A DNA stretch of 44,698 nucleotides from Acidobacteriota bacterium (GTDB taxonomy: Bacteria; Acidobacteriota; Terriglobia; Terriglobales; Acidobacteriaceae), in NCBI GenBank assembly GCA_021813745.1, contig JAKAJO010000035.1:1-44698 (forward strand). Direction: 5' to 3'. Made by a program: the position numbers and the translations under genes. Under the pieces are notes generated by a model. The model had not been told where the DNA came from, made no database searches, and was given only the letters and a program-made list of their open reading frames with translations. How positions within the stretch are numbered: the stretch's first letter is position 1; each line of letters opens with the position of its first letter. Below are positions 1 to 7,702 of the stretch, piece by piece.

Positions 1-274
1 AATCTCCTTTACGAGGTCCTGTGGCCTCATCAAACGAATCCAGCCTGCAACCTGCCTGCTCCACAGCTCCTGCCCTGGAGCCTATCGCCTCAGAAGCTCC
101 TTGTCCTATTCATGCCATCCCCTTTAGAAGTGTTTGGCCCGCCCGGTTTTTTGTACCGGTGAGCGAGGTTGTGTAGCGCAGCGTTGCCGAACGCAATGCT
201 GATACCGGATGTCTTAGTAGCTCCTCCTCCTGCGGTTAAGCGCTCGCCCAATTCATTGCTCCGTGGAACCGCAG
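1..274. other. Intergenic segment downstream of poxB, no gene recognised
   Basis: I see no convincing gene here. A minus-strand open frame (90-353) runs through it but resembles nothing I know, and it overlaps the 3' end of poxB. The only structured content is the first copy of a 43-bp repeat at 141-183, listed separately. Confidence 0.5.
141..183. repeat. 43-bp direct repeat, copy 1
   Basis: Positions 141-183 match 3698-3740 in the same orientation at 41 of 43 bases. The differences are one G/A in the middle and one A/G near the end. Read on the minus strand, both copies can encode a similar short peptide (HNLAHxYKKPG), so they may be remains of one duplicated gene end rather than a non-coding repeat. 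The two copies bracket the poxB and MBL hydrolase genes. Confidence 0.8.
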
Positions 275-2011
275 TCATTCTCCTAACAGCCTGTTGAGAA
301 GGTTGGTCTTTGCCATGTCGATGATGGCGTCTCCACGTCCATTCAGGACACACTTGGTCAGATACAGTCCAAATCCGAGAACCTGGCTAGGCGTGATCGT
401 CGGCGGCATGGAAAGCTCCTGCCTATGTACGAACACGTCTACCAGCGCTGGCCCGTTATGCGCGAAGGCTTGTTCAAGCGCTGGCTTCAACTCTTCGGCT
501 TGAGTTACGCGAACTCCGAAGAGCCCACACGCCTGCGCCACCTTGCTGAAGTCAGGGTTCTTCAAGTTCGTGCCGAAAGGAAGGATGCCTGCAGCAATCA
601 TTTCCACTTCAACGAATGCGAGCGCATCGTTGTGGAAGACGATGATCTTCACGGGGAGTTTGTTCTGTACGGCAGTGAGCAGCTCCCCCATCAACATTGT
701 TAAGCCTCCGTCTCCCGAGAGACTAATTACTTGTCTGTGCGGAAATGCGGCTTGGGCTCCTAAGGCCTGCGGCAACGCATTAGCCATCGAGCCGTGAGAA
801 AACGAACCGATCAATCGACGTTTGCCATTGAAGTGAAGATAGCGTGCCGCCCAAACACACGGTGTACCTACGTCGACCGTAAAAACCGCGTTATCCGCAG
901 CCATTTCGTCAATGATTCGCGCGACGTACTCAGGATGGAGCGGCGATGATCCAGTTTTCCCTATGGCGAGCTCATCCAAATCTTTTCGAGTGGTCTTGTA
1001 GTTCTCTATGCAGTCTTTCAAGTGGGCGCTGTCCTTTGGAGGACCGAGCAAAGGGAGGAGTGCGTTAATTGTCTCCTTCACTGTTCCAATCAACCCCACA
1101 TCGATGACGGAGCGACGACCAATCTGCTCGCCTCGAACGTCCACTTGAATCTTTTTGGCTTTTTCTGGGTAGAACTGCGGATATGGGAAATCCGTTCCAA
1201 GGGCTAGAAGAAGGTCGCAATGCATCATGGCCCGATAACCAGACGTAAAGCCGAGCAATCCGGTCATTCCGACATCGAATGGATTATCGTACTCGACGAA
1301 CTCTTTACCACGGAAAGCATGCACGATAGGAGCTTGTAGTTGTTCCGCAACCTTCAACAGCTCCGCATGCGATCCTTCACAGCCCGCACCGGCCAGAATC
1401 GTGATCCGTTGTGCCTTATTGATCAAGTTCGCTGCCTTTGCAAGATCGGCATCCGGCGGGACTAGCTTTGACTCGTTTGTGAGAAAACCGAGGGCCACGG
1501 CTGGTGCCGAACAGTCTTGGATAGCGATGTTTCCTGGTAGCACGATGACAGCGACTCCCCGCTTCGCTATGGCCGTGTGCATGGCGATAGCAACGATCCG
1601 AGGCATCTGATCGGGTTCGGAGATGACACCGCAATAATGGCTGCAGTTTTTAAAAATCTGCTCGGGAGACGTTTCCTGAAAATATGTGGTCCCGAGTTCC
1701 GTGCTTGGGATTTGTGAAGCGATCGCGAGCACTGGAACTCTGCTGCGGTGGCAGTCAAAAAGACCGTTAATAAAATGAAGATTTCCTGGGCCACAACTCC
1801 CTGCGCAAACAGCCAGGCGATTCGTGAGGTGCGCTTCCGCACCGGCTGCAAAAGATGCCGCCTCCTCGTGTCGCACATGAATCCATTCCATATCTCTGTG
1901 TTTGCCAATGGAATCGGTGAATCCGTTGAGCGAGTCTCCGGGCAAGCCATAGATCCGCATCACGCCGTTCAAACTCAATGTCTCATAAAGTATCTCTGCA
2001 ACTGTCGCCAT
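275..2011 (-). CDS. poxB: Pyruvate oxidase / ubiquinone-linked pyruvate dehydrogenase (PoxB family)
   Basis: A 578-residue thiamine-diphosphate enzyme expected to decarboxylate pyruvate to acetate and CO2 and pass electrons to membrane quinone. The three domains of the family are present. The N-terminal PYR domain contains the conserved glutamate in RHEEAASFAAGAEA (about residue 50). The central FAD/nucleotide-binding domain contains LAGAGCEGS. The C-terminal PP domain contains the ThDP/Mg motif SGDGGLTMLMGELL (around residue 433), followed about 25 residues later by HND. The last 35 residues (from VLGFGLYLTKCVLNGRG) resemble the C-terminal membrane-association segment of E. coli PoxB, which is 572 residues long. 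The start is supported by GGAGG seven bases upstream of the ATG. No clear operon partner is adjacent. Confidence 0.9.
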   Translation of the reverse strand: MATVAEILYETLSLNGVMRIYGLPGDSLNGFTDSIGKHRDMEWIHVRHEEAASFAAGAEAHLTNRLAVCAGSCGPGNLHFINGLFDCHRSRVPVLAIASQIPSTELGTTYFQETSPEQIFKNCSHYCGVISEPDQMPRIVAIAMHTAIAKRGVAVIVLPGNIAIQDCSAPAVALGFLTNESKLVPPDADLAKAANLINKAQRITILAGAGCEGSHAELLKVAEQLQAPIVHAFRGKEFVEYDNPFDVGMTGLLGFTSGYRAMMHCDLLLALGTDFPYPQFYPEKAKKIQVDVRGEQIGRRSVIDVGLIGTVKETINALLPLLGPPKDSAHLKDCIENYKTTRKDLDELAIGKTGSSPLHPEYVARIIDEMAADNAVFTVDVGTPCVWAARYLHFNGKRRLIGSFSHGSMANALPQALGAQAAFPHRQVISLSGDGGLTMLMGELLTAVQNKLPVKIIVFHNDALAFVEVEMIAAGILPFGTNLKNPDFSKVAQACGLFGVRVTQAEELKPALEQAFAHNGPALVDVFVHRQELSMPPTITPSQVLGFGLYLTKCVLNGRGDAIIDMAKTNLLNRLLGE

Positions 2012-2376
2012 AGCTCCTCCAAAGCTCGGTTAACGTACTCGCCAATTAAATCTTCTGGTTTCAAATCTGGGACGATTCAATCAAGGGGTTGATTTTGTCG
2101 TCAACCCAAAGTGCCACAACCACGTTACGTGGTTGAAAAACTGGGTGATGTCAGGTAAGGCATGTTTGAGCGTCAACAGGGCATGAAGCCGTCGCTGGCC
2201 GTGAGCACCTCATGTCCACGAGTTTCAAGACGTATCTTGCAGATTGCTCAAATATATGTTCATCGTCGACGACCAAGATGCGATAGGCGAATGAGGGTTG
2301 CGGTATGGGGAGCCCGCTCCTTAACACTGCTAAATTCAACGGCCCAGAAGCGTGAGGCAGGCGGACAACCGGCGTT
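2012..2376. other. Gap between poxB and the MBL hydrolase gene
   Basis: No intact gene. It holds the poxB upstream region and, at about 2212-2291 on the minus strand, a receiver-domain-like remnant listed separately. I see no clear terminator. Confidence 0.5.
2212..2291 (-). pseudogene. Remnant of a response-regulator receiver domain
   Basis: A short minus-strand frame (open from 2339 to 2151) contains AYRILVVDDEHIFEQSAR, the typical first beta strand and acidic pair (DDE) of a CheY-like receiver domain. Similarity fades after about 25 residues. There is no phospho-acceptor region or output domain. It is best read as the debris of a deleted regulator gene. The window's only intact response regulator lies at 21612-22253 and has a different N-terminal sequence, so this is not a fragment of that gene. 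Confidence 0.5.
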
Positions 2377-2700
2377 TCACCAACCGTATCGCGTCATCAC
2401 CATGGAGTTGGGCACGATCATCGACATCCATGCTGCCGTCGCTGGTGCTGTTGCAAAGCTTTTCATTGAAGCGTCGGCATCTGCGATTGACCGCCAGTGG
2501 ACGATGACTACCCAGTCATTGTTACTGCCAGGTGCAGACTCCCGTGACAGGAAGCCCGAACGCTTTTCCATATACGTGGTCTGGACCTTTTCATCGACAA
2601 GTGCAAATTGCGTATCAGTCACACCGGGTTTCAGCTTCAGTGTCACAACTTCGATGACAGGTGAGGGTGCCTTGCCCAGCACTTCATTTTGGTCTGCCAT
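2377..2700 (-). CDS. Possible internal start: 107-residue monooxygenase-like (ABM/dimeric barrel) protein
   Basis: The reading frame of the MBL hydrolase contains an ATG at 2700 preceded by AAAGGAGATTCC, a near-ideal Shine-Dalgarno sequence at good spacing. The 107 residues made from it form a complete small domain resembling dimeric alpha-beta barrel proteins. The sequence therefore shows either a two-domain fusion or two formerly separate genes whose boundary lost its stop codon and that still yield a stand-alone product. The domain family assignment is by eye only. Confidence 0.45.
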   Translation of the reverse strand: MADQNEVLGKAPSPVIEVVTLKLKPGVTDTQFALVDEKVQTTYMEKRSGFLSRESAPGSNNDWVVIVHWRSIADADASMKSFATAPATAAWMSMIVPNSMVMTRYGW

Positions 2701-3624
2701 GGAATCTCCTTTGGTTGCTTGGAGATCGGAAATACAGCTTGATGGATTACCGAAGACAGCGGAGTACGCTACTCGATCGTGTGCAGGGACTAACGCGATC
2801 TCAGGATGTGCGAGATGAAAGGCGGCGACCCGCCTGGTCGTCTCGTCGGCGAGCTCAGGCTCGAAGTCGGTGTTGGCGCGAATGAGCGAACTCTTGGGTA
2901 ACCCGCGTTCGGCCGCTTCTAAGGTGTCGGCTGCGTCGCCGATGAGAAATACACGACCTTTGCCAAGTTTGAGGAATATGCCCTGCGACCCCGGAGTATG
3001 ACCTGGAAGGGGAACCACAACCATCGTGCCGTCGTTATAGACGTCTTTACTCTCGCTAAAACCTAAATACGGGCCAGAGTCGTAAGCGATAATCCTGATG
3101 CGAGGCTTGACTGCCCGCACGAGAGATGGAGGCGTGATGGTTGGATGCGCTTCCTGTTCCATCATCCATTTCGCCTCTGCGGAGGCAACGTAGATCGGCG
3201 CTGTTAGCTGGGTTGCGCCACCCAGATGGTCATAGTGAGTATGCGTCATGATAATGCGCGCAATTTGAGTGGGAGGCTCATTCACAGACTTGAGCACGTC
3301 GAGGATTGATTTGCGATCTTTAGCGGAAGAGACAATCTGCAATCCGAACGCGCGACTGTCAGGAGGCAACTCGTTCATCTGAGCCTCGGCATTTGGACTA
3401 AATCCGGTGTCGATCAGAACATCGCCCTTTAGATGTCGAACAAGCACGCCAGAAACGGTGCTGTCCCAGACTCTCGTTTCACGAATGCCTGCGCCTCCCA
3501 TGGCACCATCCAAAATCGCTTTGGAGGTCTCCAGCCAACATGCCTGTGGCTTCTCCACTGTATTTTGGCCAACTCCGCGAGCGGCGATCGATAACAATAC
3601 CGCGACAATTACTGTGATTCTCAT
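2377..3624 (-). CDS. Secreted metallo-beta-lactamase-fold hydrolase with C-terminal monooxygenase-like domain
   Basis: 415 residues. A signal peptide (MRITVIVAVLLSIAARGVGQ) is followed by an MBL domain with the metal motif HTHYDH at residues 128-133, then GHTPGSQG, the bridging aspartate in LIGDAAD, and a final PAHD histidine. The arrangement resembles the AHL-lactonase-type branch, but the substrate is unknown. After about residue 305 comes a roughly 100-residue segment (IEVVTLKLKPGVTD... DWVVIVHWRS) that looks like an antibiotic-biosynthesis-monooxygenase/dimeric alpha-beta barrel domain. The start at 3624 has GAGGAG upstream and its ATG overlaps the stop of the preceding cupin gene (ATGA), suggesting translational coupling. 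A longer in-frame start at 3816 would lose the signal peptide and was not used. The C-terminal domain may also be translated separately (see 2377-2700). Confidence 0.8.
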   Translation of the reverse strand: MRITVIVAVLLSIAARGVGQNTVEKPQACWLETSKAILDGAMGGAGIRETRVWDSTVSGVLVRHLKGDVLIDTGFSPNAEAQMNELPPDSRAFGLQIVSSAKDRKSILDVLKSVNEPPTQIARIIMTHTHYDHLGGATQLTAPIYVASAEAKWMMEQEAHPTITPPSLVRAVKPRIRIIAYDSGPYLGFSESKDVYNDGTMVVVPLPGHTPGSQGIFLKLGKGRVFLIGDAADTLEAAERGLPKSSLIRANTDFEPELADETTRRVAAFHLAHPEIALVPAHDRVAYSAVFGNPSSCISDLQATKGDSMADQNEVLGKAPSPVIEVVTLKLKPGVTDTQFALVDEKVQTTYMEKRSGFLSRESAPGSNNDWVVIVHWRSIADADASMKSFATAPATAAWMSMIVPNSMVMTRYGW

Positions 3625-4232
3625 GCGTGGCTCCTCATGTGGATATATGGGTAGATTTGTAGTATGAGATCGCTCAGAGAATCTGATTTCCTGGCTTGCC
3701 CGGTTTTTTGTACCAGTGAGCGAGGTTGTGTGGCGCAGCGGGGATGATAGTCTGACCGCCGCCGCAGTCGGAGGCGTGGGAAAGTAGGAAGCGCTGTTAG
3801 CTTTCCACTTTTCCATGCCCCAGGAACGCTTTGATGTTCCAGGCCGGCAGCGCTGGTGACGGGTACCAGAATTGGAGCACCTCTATCTTTCACGAAGAAC
3901 GCAATGAACCTTGCCGGCTTCGTATCGCTGGCATTCTTGCCTTCGATGTGGATGTCCTTAGGAGATTCGTAAAAGGTATCGACGGGGTTTAGCGTCACGG
4001 GTGGCTTTCCCTTTAATTGCATCACTACGCTGCCCTCAAGAACGTAGACGAAGACGTACGCATTGTGGCGGTGCACACCGTCCGAATACCCTGGCGGGAA
4101 AGTTACCGAGATCATCACTCCCTCTTTTCCAGGCATATCCGTTAGGTTCTTGGACATTAACTGTTGGATGGTTGGTTGTTGTGCCCTCGCGGCGGGCACA
4201 ATGCAGCAAAGGATGAGTAACAACATCTTCAC
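3621..4232 (-). CDS. Secreted cupin-domain protein (module 1)
   Basis: 203 residues. The signal peptide is MKMLLLILCCIVPAARAQQ. The single cupin domain (to about residue 125) has the metal-site pattern HRHNAYVFVYVLEG and, on the second motif, SPKDIHIEGKNAS. It is paralogous to the cupin at 14539-15000: both share the FFVxDxxAP ending. This copy carries about 70 extra residues of low-complexity, Arg-rich sequence that overlaps the 43-bp repeat, so the natural end may be nearer residue 140. However, its stop overlaps the ATG of the MBL gene. The start codon is GTG at 4232, with GGAGGAG seven bases upstream; an ATG at 4226 is the alternative. It is probably in one transcription unit with the MocR gene upstream and the MBL gene downstream. 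Confidence 0.75.
   Translation of the reverse strand: MKMLLLILCCIVPAARAQQPTIQQLMSKNLTDMPGKEGVMISVTFPPGYSDGVHRHNAYVFVYVLEGSVVMQLKGKPPVTLNPVDTFYESPKDIHIEGKNASDTKPARFIAFFVKDRGAPILVPVTSAAGLEHQSVPGAWKSGKLTALPTFPRLRLRRRSDYHPRCATQPRSLVQKTGQARKSDSLSDLILQIYPYIHMRSHA
3698..3740. repeat. 43-bp direct repeat, copy 2
   Basis: Second copy of the repeat at 141-183 (41 of 43 identical). It lies inside the C-terminal extension of the cupin gene. A third minus-strand frame through this copy reads ...AAPHNLAHWYKKPGKPGNQIL and stops, resembling the peptide encoded by copy 1. Confidence 0.8.
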
Positions 4233-4337
4233 CGAAACGCTCCTCCAGTCATGAGGCTACTCGTCCCTGCTAGCGCGTTCTGTACCATATTGCAGCTCGG
4301 TCTTGGGCCAAAAGAGTCGAGTAGGCTCCTCCGCTGT

Positions 4338-5834
4338 TTAGCCCACTTGCATCTTTTGCATGCTCCTAATGACCTTCTCTAAGACCAACACGCCACGGCG
4401 AATCTCGCTGTCGTTGCATCCTGCAAAGCCCAAGATAAGCGCGGGCTTTTGGATATATCGAGCGGTGAAAGTTGAAACCGGCAGGACTTCCAACCCTACT
4501 CTCGCCGCGTGGTCTGCAACAAGTCGATCAGACACCCTCGGCTTGATCCACCCCACAGTTCTCATCCCCGCTGCCGCATTCTCCACGTCTAGATATTCTG
4601 CAAGGCGGCCTGCAGCTGAATCAGTGAGGACTTGCAAACGTTCGACATACGCCTGCCTCATCTTTCGGACGTGATTGCCGAAATGTCCTTCCGCAATGAA
4701 CTCGGCCAGCACCGCTTGATCAAGCGTGGCCGGGTGCCTATCCATGAAGCTCCGCGCCTTTTCGAAGGTCTCCACAAGTCGCTCGGGAAGGACGACGAAT
4801 CCTAGACGGAGCGCATTGAACAGCATCTTGGTGAAGGTTCCAACGTACAAAACAGAACCGGAGGTGTCGACGCTATGGAGTGAGGCCACCGGCTTTCCAA
4901 AGTACCGGTATTCAGCGTCGTACTCGTCTTCGATCACCCACGATCCGGAGCTTACAGCCCATGCAAGAAGCTCAACTCTACGCTTGGCGGACATCACGCT
5001 TCCTAAAGGGAACTGATTCGCTGGCGTTACATAGGCCACGCGTGCTCGCGGGGCGAGCGCGATTCCCTTACTCACTTGTAGGCCCTCGCCGTCCACTGGT
5101 ACTGGAACGACGTGGGCCCCCGCCACATGGAAGGCCTGCGAGGCACTTGGGTAGCCTGGATCCTCCATCCACACCTCATCACCAGGATCCAATAGCAGCC
5201 TGGCCAACAGATCAAGTGCCTGCTGTGCGCCTGCAGTCACGACTACCTGTTCAGCAGTGCAGCGTACACCACGCGATCTGCCGACGTATTCCGCTATGGC
5301 TCTTCGCAGCGGCTGGTAGCCAGCGGGATCTCCCTGACCAAAAAGACTCCTAGGTGCATTCCTATAGACGCGAGCTGCAACTCTGGCCCACAGGTCCACT
5401 GGAAATAAGTCGATCGCGGGCTCGTAGCTGCGAAAGGCCATCCCTATTGATCGAGAACCTGGAAGGATAAACGAGGGCCCGTAGAGTCCTTTTACGCGTC
5501 TACCCAGCTCGGCTCGTGATGCTACGCGCCTGGATACCTTCTGTCTTCTCGGCGTGTCACCCTGAGAGGAGGGTGAAGATGCGACGAAAGTGCCCGCACT
5601 GAGTTCGGAGGACACATAGCCTTCAGCTCTCAACTGGTTGAATGCCGCGACCACTGTGCCACGCGAAAGAGCATATTGATTCGCCAGGCTTCTCGTAGAG
5701 GGCAGCCGTGAACCTGCCCTCAAACGACCGTCAAGAATTGCAGAGCGAAGTTCTACATACAGCCAGCGCCAGAGGTCTTGTGCACCCTTGCGCTCACCAA
5801 GCACCAAGTCTTGAAATGTGTCTGACTTCGGCAT
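4338..5834 (-). CDS. MocR-family transcriptional regulator (GntR HTH fused to aminotransferase), module 1
   Basis: 498 residues. The N-terminal GntR-type winged helix (about residues 15-85: LWRWLYVELRSAILDGRL, LPSTRSLANQYALSRGTVVAAF) is followed by a linker and a type-I aminotransferase-like domain. The PLP-binding lysine is K336 in VGTFTKML. DEYDAEYRYFGKP and GDPAGYQPLRRAIAEY are further fold landmarks. It is presumed cytoplasmic and to sense PLP or an amino compound. The start at 5834 was chosen for GGAGGG seven bases upstream and for matching the start of the paralogue at 15085; an upstream in-frame start at 5969 adds only unrelated residues. It is divergent from the epimerase operon, with an inverted half-site pair between them. 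Confidence 0.88.
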   Translation of the reverse strand: MPKSDTFQDLVLGERKGAQDLWRWLYVELRSAILDGRLRAGSRLPSTRSLANQYALSRGTVVAAFNQLRAEGYVSSELSAGTFVASSPSSQGDTPRRQKVSRRVASRAELGRRVKGLYGPSFILPGSRSIGMAFRSYEPAIDLFPVDLWARVAARVYRNAPRSLFGQGDPAGYQPLRRAIAEYVGRSRGVRCTAEQVVVTAGAQQALDLLARLLLDPGDEVWMEDPGYPSASQAFHVAGAHVVPVPVDGEGLQVSKGIALAPRARVAYVTPANQFPLGSVMSAKRRVELLAWAVSSGSWVIEDEYDAEYRYFGKPVASLHSVDTSGSVLYVGTFTKMLFNALRLGFVVLPERLVETFEKARSFMDRHPATLDQAVLAEFIAEGHFGNHVRKMRQAYVERLQVLTDSAAGRLAEYLDVENAAAGMRTVGWIKPRVSDRLVADHAARVGLEVLPVSTFTARYIQKPALILGFAGCNDSEIRRGVLVLEKVIRSMQKMQVG

Positions 5835-5854
5835 TTCAGCACCCTCCATCAGCA

Positions 5855-5899
5855 ATGGACTAACCCATACACGCATTATGGATCTATTGCGTAGTCCAT
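5855..5899. promoter_or_regulatory. Candidate MocR operator (inverted ATGGACTA/TAGTCCAT)
   Basis: In the divergent gap between MocR and the epimerase, ATGGACTA (5855-5862) and its exact reverse complement TAGTCCAT (5892-5899) lie 37 bp apart, start to start. Such widely spaced paired sites are usual for MocR regulators, and the half-site resembles the published GTGGWxCTA-type MocR/PdxR motif. The equivalent gap of module 2 has a related pair. Confidence 0.55.
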
Positions 5900-6048
5900 C
5901 TGCGTTTAATCTCGCTTCAGCGAGGCCTGTGAGGCCCTCGTCTTTTTGCGAAGGGGGGCCTCCGACCATTACCCTCGGCCCTGTCGCCGGTTTACATAGC
6001 GCTCACTAGCAGATCAAACGCCCGTGGCGGGCTGATAAGGAGAAGTCG

Positions 6049-7008
6049 ATGAACATTTTCGTTGCAGGTGCAAGCGGGGCACTCGGAGTGCCCCTCGTTC
6101 AGGAGCTGGCGAAGCATGGGCACAGGGTCACGGCGATGGCACGGTCCGTCCGAAGACAGGGTAGCGATGATCCCGTCGAGTATGTTCGCGTCGATGCATT
6201 CGACAAGCCCGCATTGACCAAAGCGCTGAAACGGTCTTCTCCAGACGTCGTCATCGACCTTTTAACGTCACTGCCCAAGAATCCGGCCGATCTTCCAAAT
6301 GCTTTTCCGCATGATCGGAAGCTGCGCCTTGAAGGTGGTTCAAATCTCCACTCGGCCGCCTTGGAAGTTGGCGTAAAGAGATACGTCCAACAATCAAGTG
6401 GCTTCTACCTGAAACCGGCACATGGTGATTTAGCCACTGAAGCTGACTTGTTTCAGCTTGACTCAAGCCCAGGGATCTCTGCTGGTAGCGAGATGTACCA
6501 GGCACTTGAAGATCGTGTCTTCAGCGATTCTCGGATCGAGGGGATTGCCCTCCGGTACGGATTCTTCTACGGCCCAGGAACGTGGTATTGCAACGACGGC
6601 GGAACTGCAGACCTGTTGCGTCAAGGGGCGCTTGCCTTGGTGGGTGAGGGCCGTGCAGTCAATTCCTTTATCCACGTCGAGGACGCTGCACTAGCCACTC
6701 TTGCCGCACTCCACGCAGAACCGGGTGTCTACAACATCGTAGATGATGATCCGGTGCCAGTGGCCGAATGGCTCCCTGCCTTCGCACAGTTTGTTGGCGC
6801 TGCTGCGCCTTCGCACATAAGCGAAGAAGAAGCGATGCGCACCATGGGAGCCGATGCTGTCTTCTACCACAATGGACTGAAGGGCGCGTGCAATGACAAA
6901 GCCAGGAAGAAGCTGGACATCCGGCCTCGTAGGCTCGAATGGTTGAACCCACTTCGTTCTTCCATTCACAAGAGCGGACGATCTCTAAAGGAGATTACCG
7001 ATGTTTGA
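6049..7008 (+). CDS. NAD(P)-dependent epimerase/dehydratase family protein (module 1)
   Basis: 319-residue atypical/extended SDR. The nucleotide-binding glycine motif GASGALG lies at residues 7-13 and is followed by sugar-epimerase-like features: YVQQSSGFYLKPA, a YQALED segment, ALRYGFFYGPGTWY, FIHVEDAA and YNIVDDDPVPVAEW. The substrate cannot be told from sequence. AAGGAG six bases upstream fixes the start. Its stop overlaps the start of the next small gene, which in turn overlaps DoxX, so the three are probably translated as a coupled operon. The promoter gap is shared with the divergent MocR gene. Confidence 0.85.
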   Translation: MNIFVAGASGALGVPLVQELAKHGHRVTAMARSVRRQGSDDPVEYVRVDAFDKPALTKALKRSSPDVVIDLLTSLPKNPADLPNAFPHDRKLRLEGGSNLHSAALEVGVKRYVQQSSGFYLKPAHGDLATEADLFQLDSSPGISAGSEMYQALEDRVFSDSRIEGIALRYGFFYGPGTWYCNDGGTADLLRQGALALVGEGRAVNSFIHVEDAALATLAALHAEPGVYNIVDDDPVPVAEWLPAFAQFVGAAAPSHISEEEAMRTMGADAVFYHNGLKGACNDKARKKLDIRPRRLEWLNPLRSSIHKSGRSLKEITDV

Positions 7009-7195
7009 CGCAGCGGAAGATGACAGCCTCGATCTCTCATTGGGAGAGACTGATAGCCTTCGTCAACAGGTCAGCGCACTGCGTATCTACCTGGCCGAAC
7101 TCTTAGCCGAAAATCACGAGCTGAGAGTCCGGCTGCTTTGCGCCGAGTGCCGGACTGGCTTTCTGCAATCACCTGACGAGGATTTACAAACATGA
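7001..7195 (+). CDS. Small coiled-coil protein of unknown function
   Basis: 64 residues, not recognised. It is acidic at the N-terminus, then carries a leucine-rich heptad-like stretch (LRQQVSALRIYLAELLAENHE) that should form a coiled coil, and a short tail with two cysteines (LLCAEC). It overlaps the epimerase stop by 8 nt and the DoxX start by 4 nt (ATGA), which argues for real translation. Confidence 0.6.
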   Translation: MFDAAEDDSLDLSLGETDSLRQQVSALRIYLAELLAENHELRVRLLCAECRTGFLQSPDEDLQT

Positions 7196-7668
7196 AAGTG
7201 CGTTTCGACCGGGCTCTGGCCAAGGACTGTACCCTCGCCTTCGCACGGCTCGCCTTGGGGGCCGGATTTCTCTCGGCCGTCGCTGATCGCTTCGGCTTTT
7301 GGGGACCCTATGGCAAGCGGGGCGTAGCGTGGGGCGATTTCGATCATTTTCTTGTTTACACGCACCATCTCACCTCCGTGTTCTCGGTCCGCGTCAGCGA
7401 CGCCCTGGGTGTAGTCGCGACATCAGCGGAGATCGTGTTTGGCTTTCTGCTGCTCTTGGGCCTTCGCATTCGCCTAATCTCACTTTTGAGTGGATTGCTT
7501 CTGCTGTCCTTCGGAGCAGCTATGGCCGCCGCTACAGGGCCGAAATCACCACTCGACGCCTCAGTATTCTCGGCAGCAGCAGCGGCACTGGTTATCTCAT
7601 TTCACGATGCAGACCGATTCACTTTGGACGCTTCTCGAAGCGTCAGATGGACTAACCGGCGCAGGTAA
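7192..7668 (+). CDS. DoxX-family membrane protein (module 1)
   Basis: 158-residue integral membrane protein with about four hydrophobic helices (ARLALGAGFLSAVADRFGF, VATSAEIVFGFLLLLGL, LISLLSGLLLLSFGAAMAAA, SVFSAAAAALVISF). It is a clear paralogue of the DoxX protein at 14081-14542: both have GAxFLS...RFG and FGAAMAxxxGxKxPLDxSVFSA. DoxX-type proteins are linked in other bacteria to redox and thiol stress and to quinone metabolism; whether that applies here is inference. It is the last gene of the epimerase operon, starting inside the stop of the coiled-coil gene. Confidence 0.8.
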   Translation: MKVRFDRALAKDCTLAFARLALGAGFLSAVADRFGFWGPYGKRGVAWGDFDHFLVYTHHLTSVFSVRVSDALGVVATSAEIVFGFLLLLGLRIRLISLLSGLLLLSFGAAMAAATGPKSPLDASVFSAAAAALVISFHDADRFTLDASRSVRWTNRRR

Positions 7669-7702
7669 AAGGGTGTCACAAGTGTCGCGATAGTGACTGC
7701 CA

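Noticed and set aside
90..353. Minus-strand frame of 87 codons overlapping the end of poxB
   Set aside because: No recognisable family beyond the repeat-encoded peptide, and it overlaps a certain gene.
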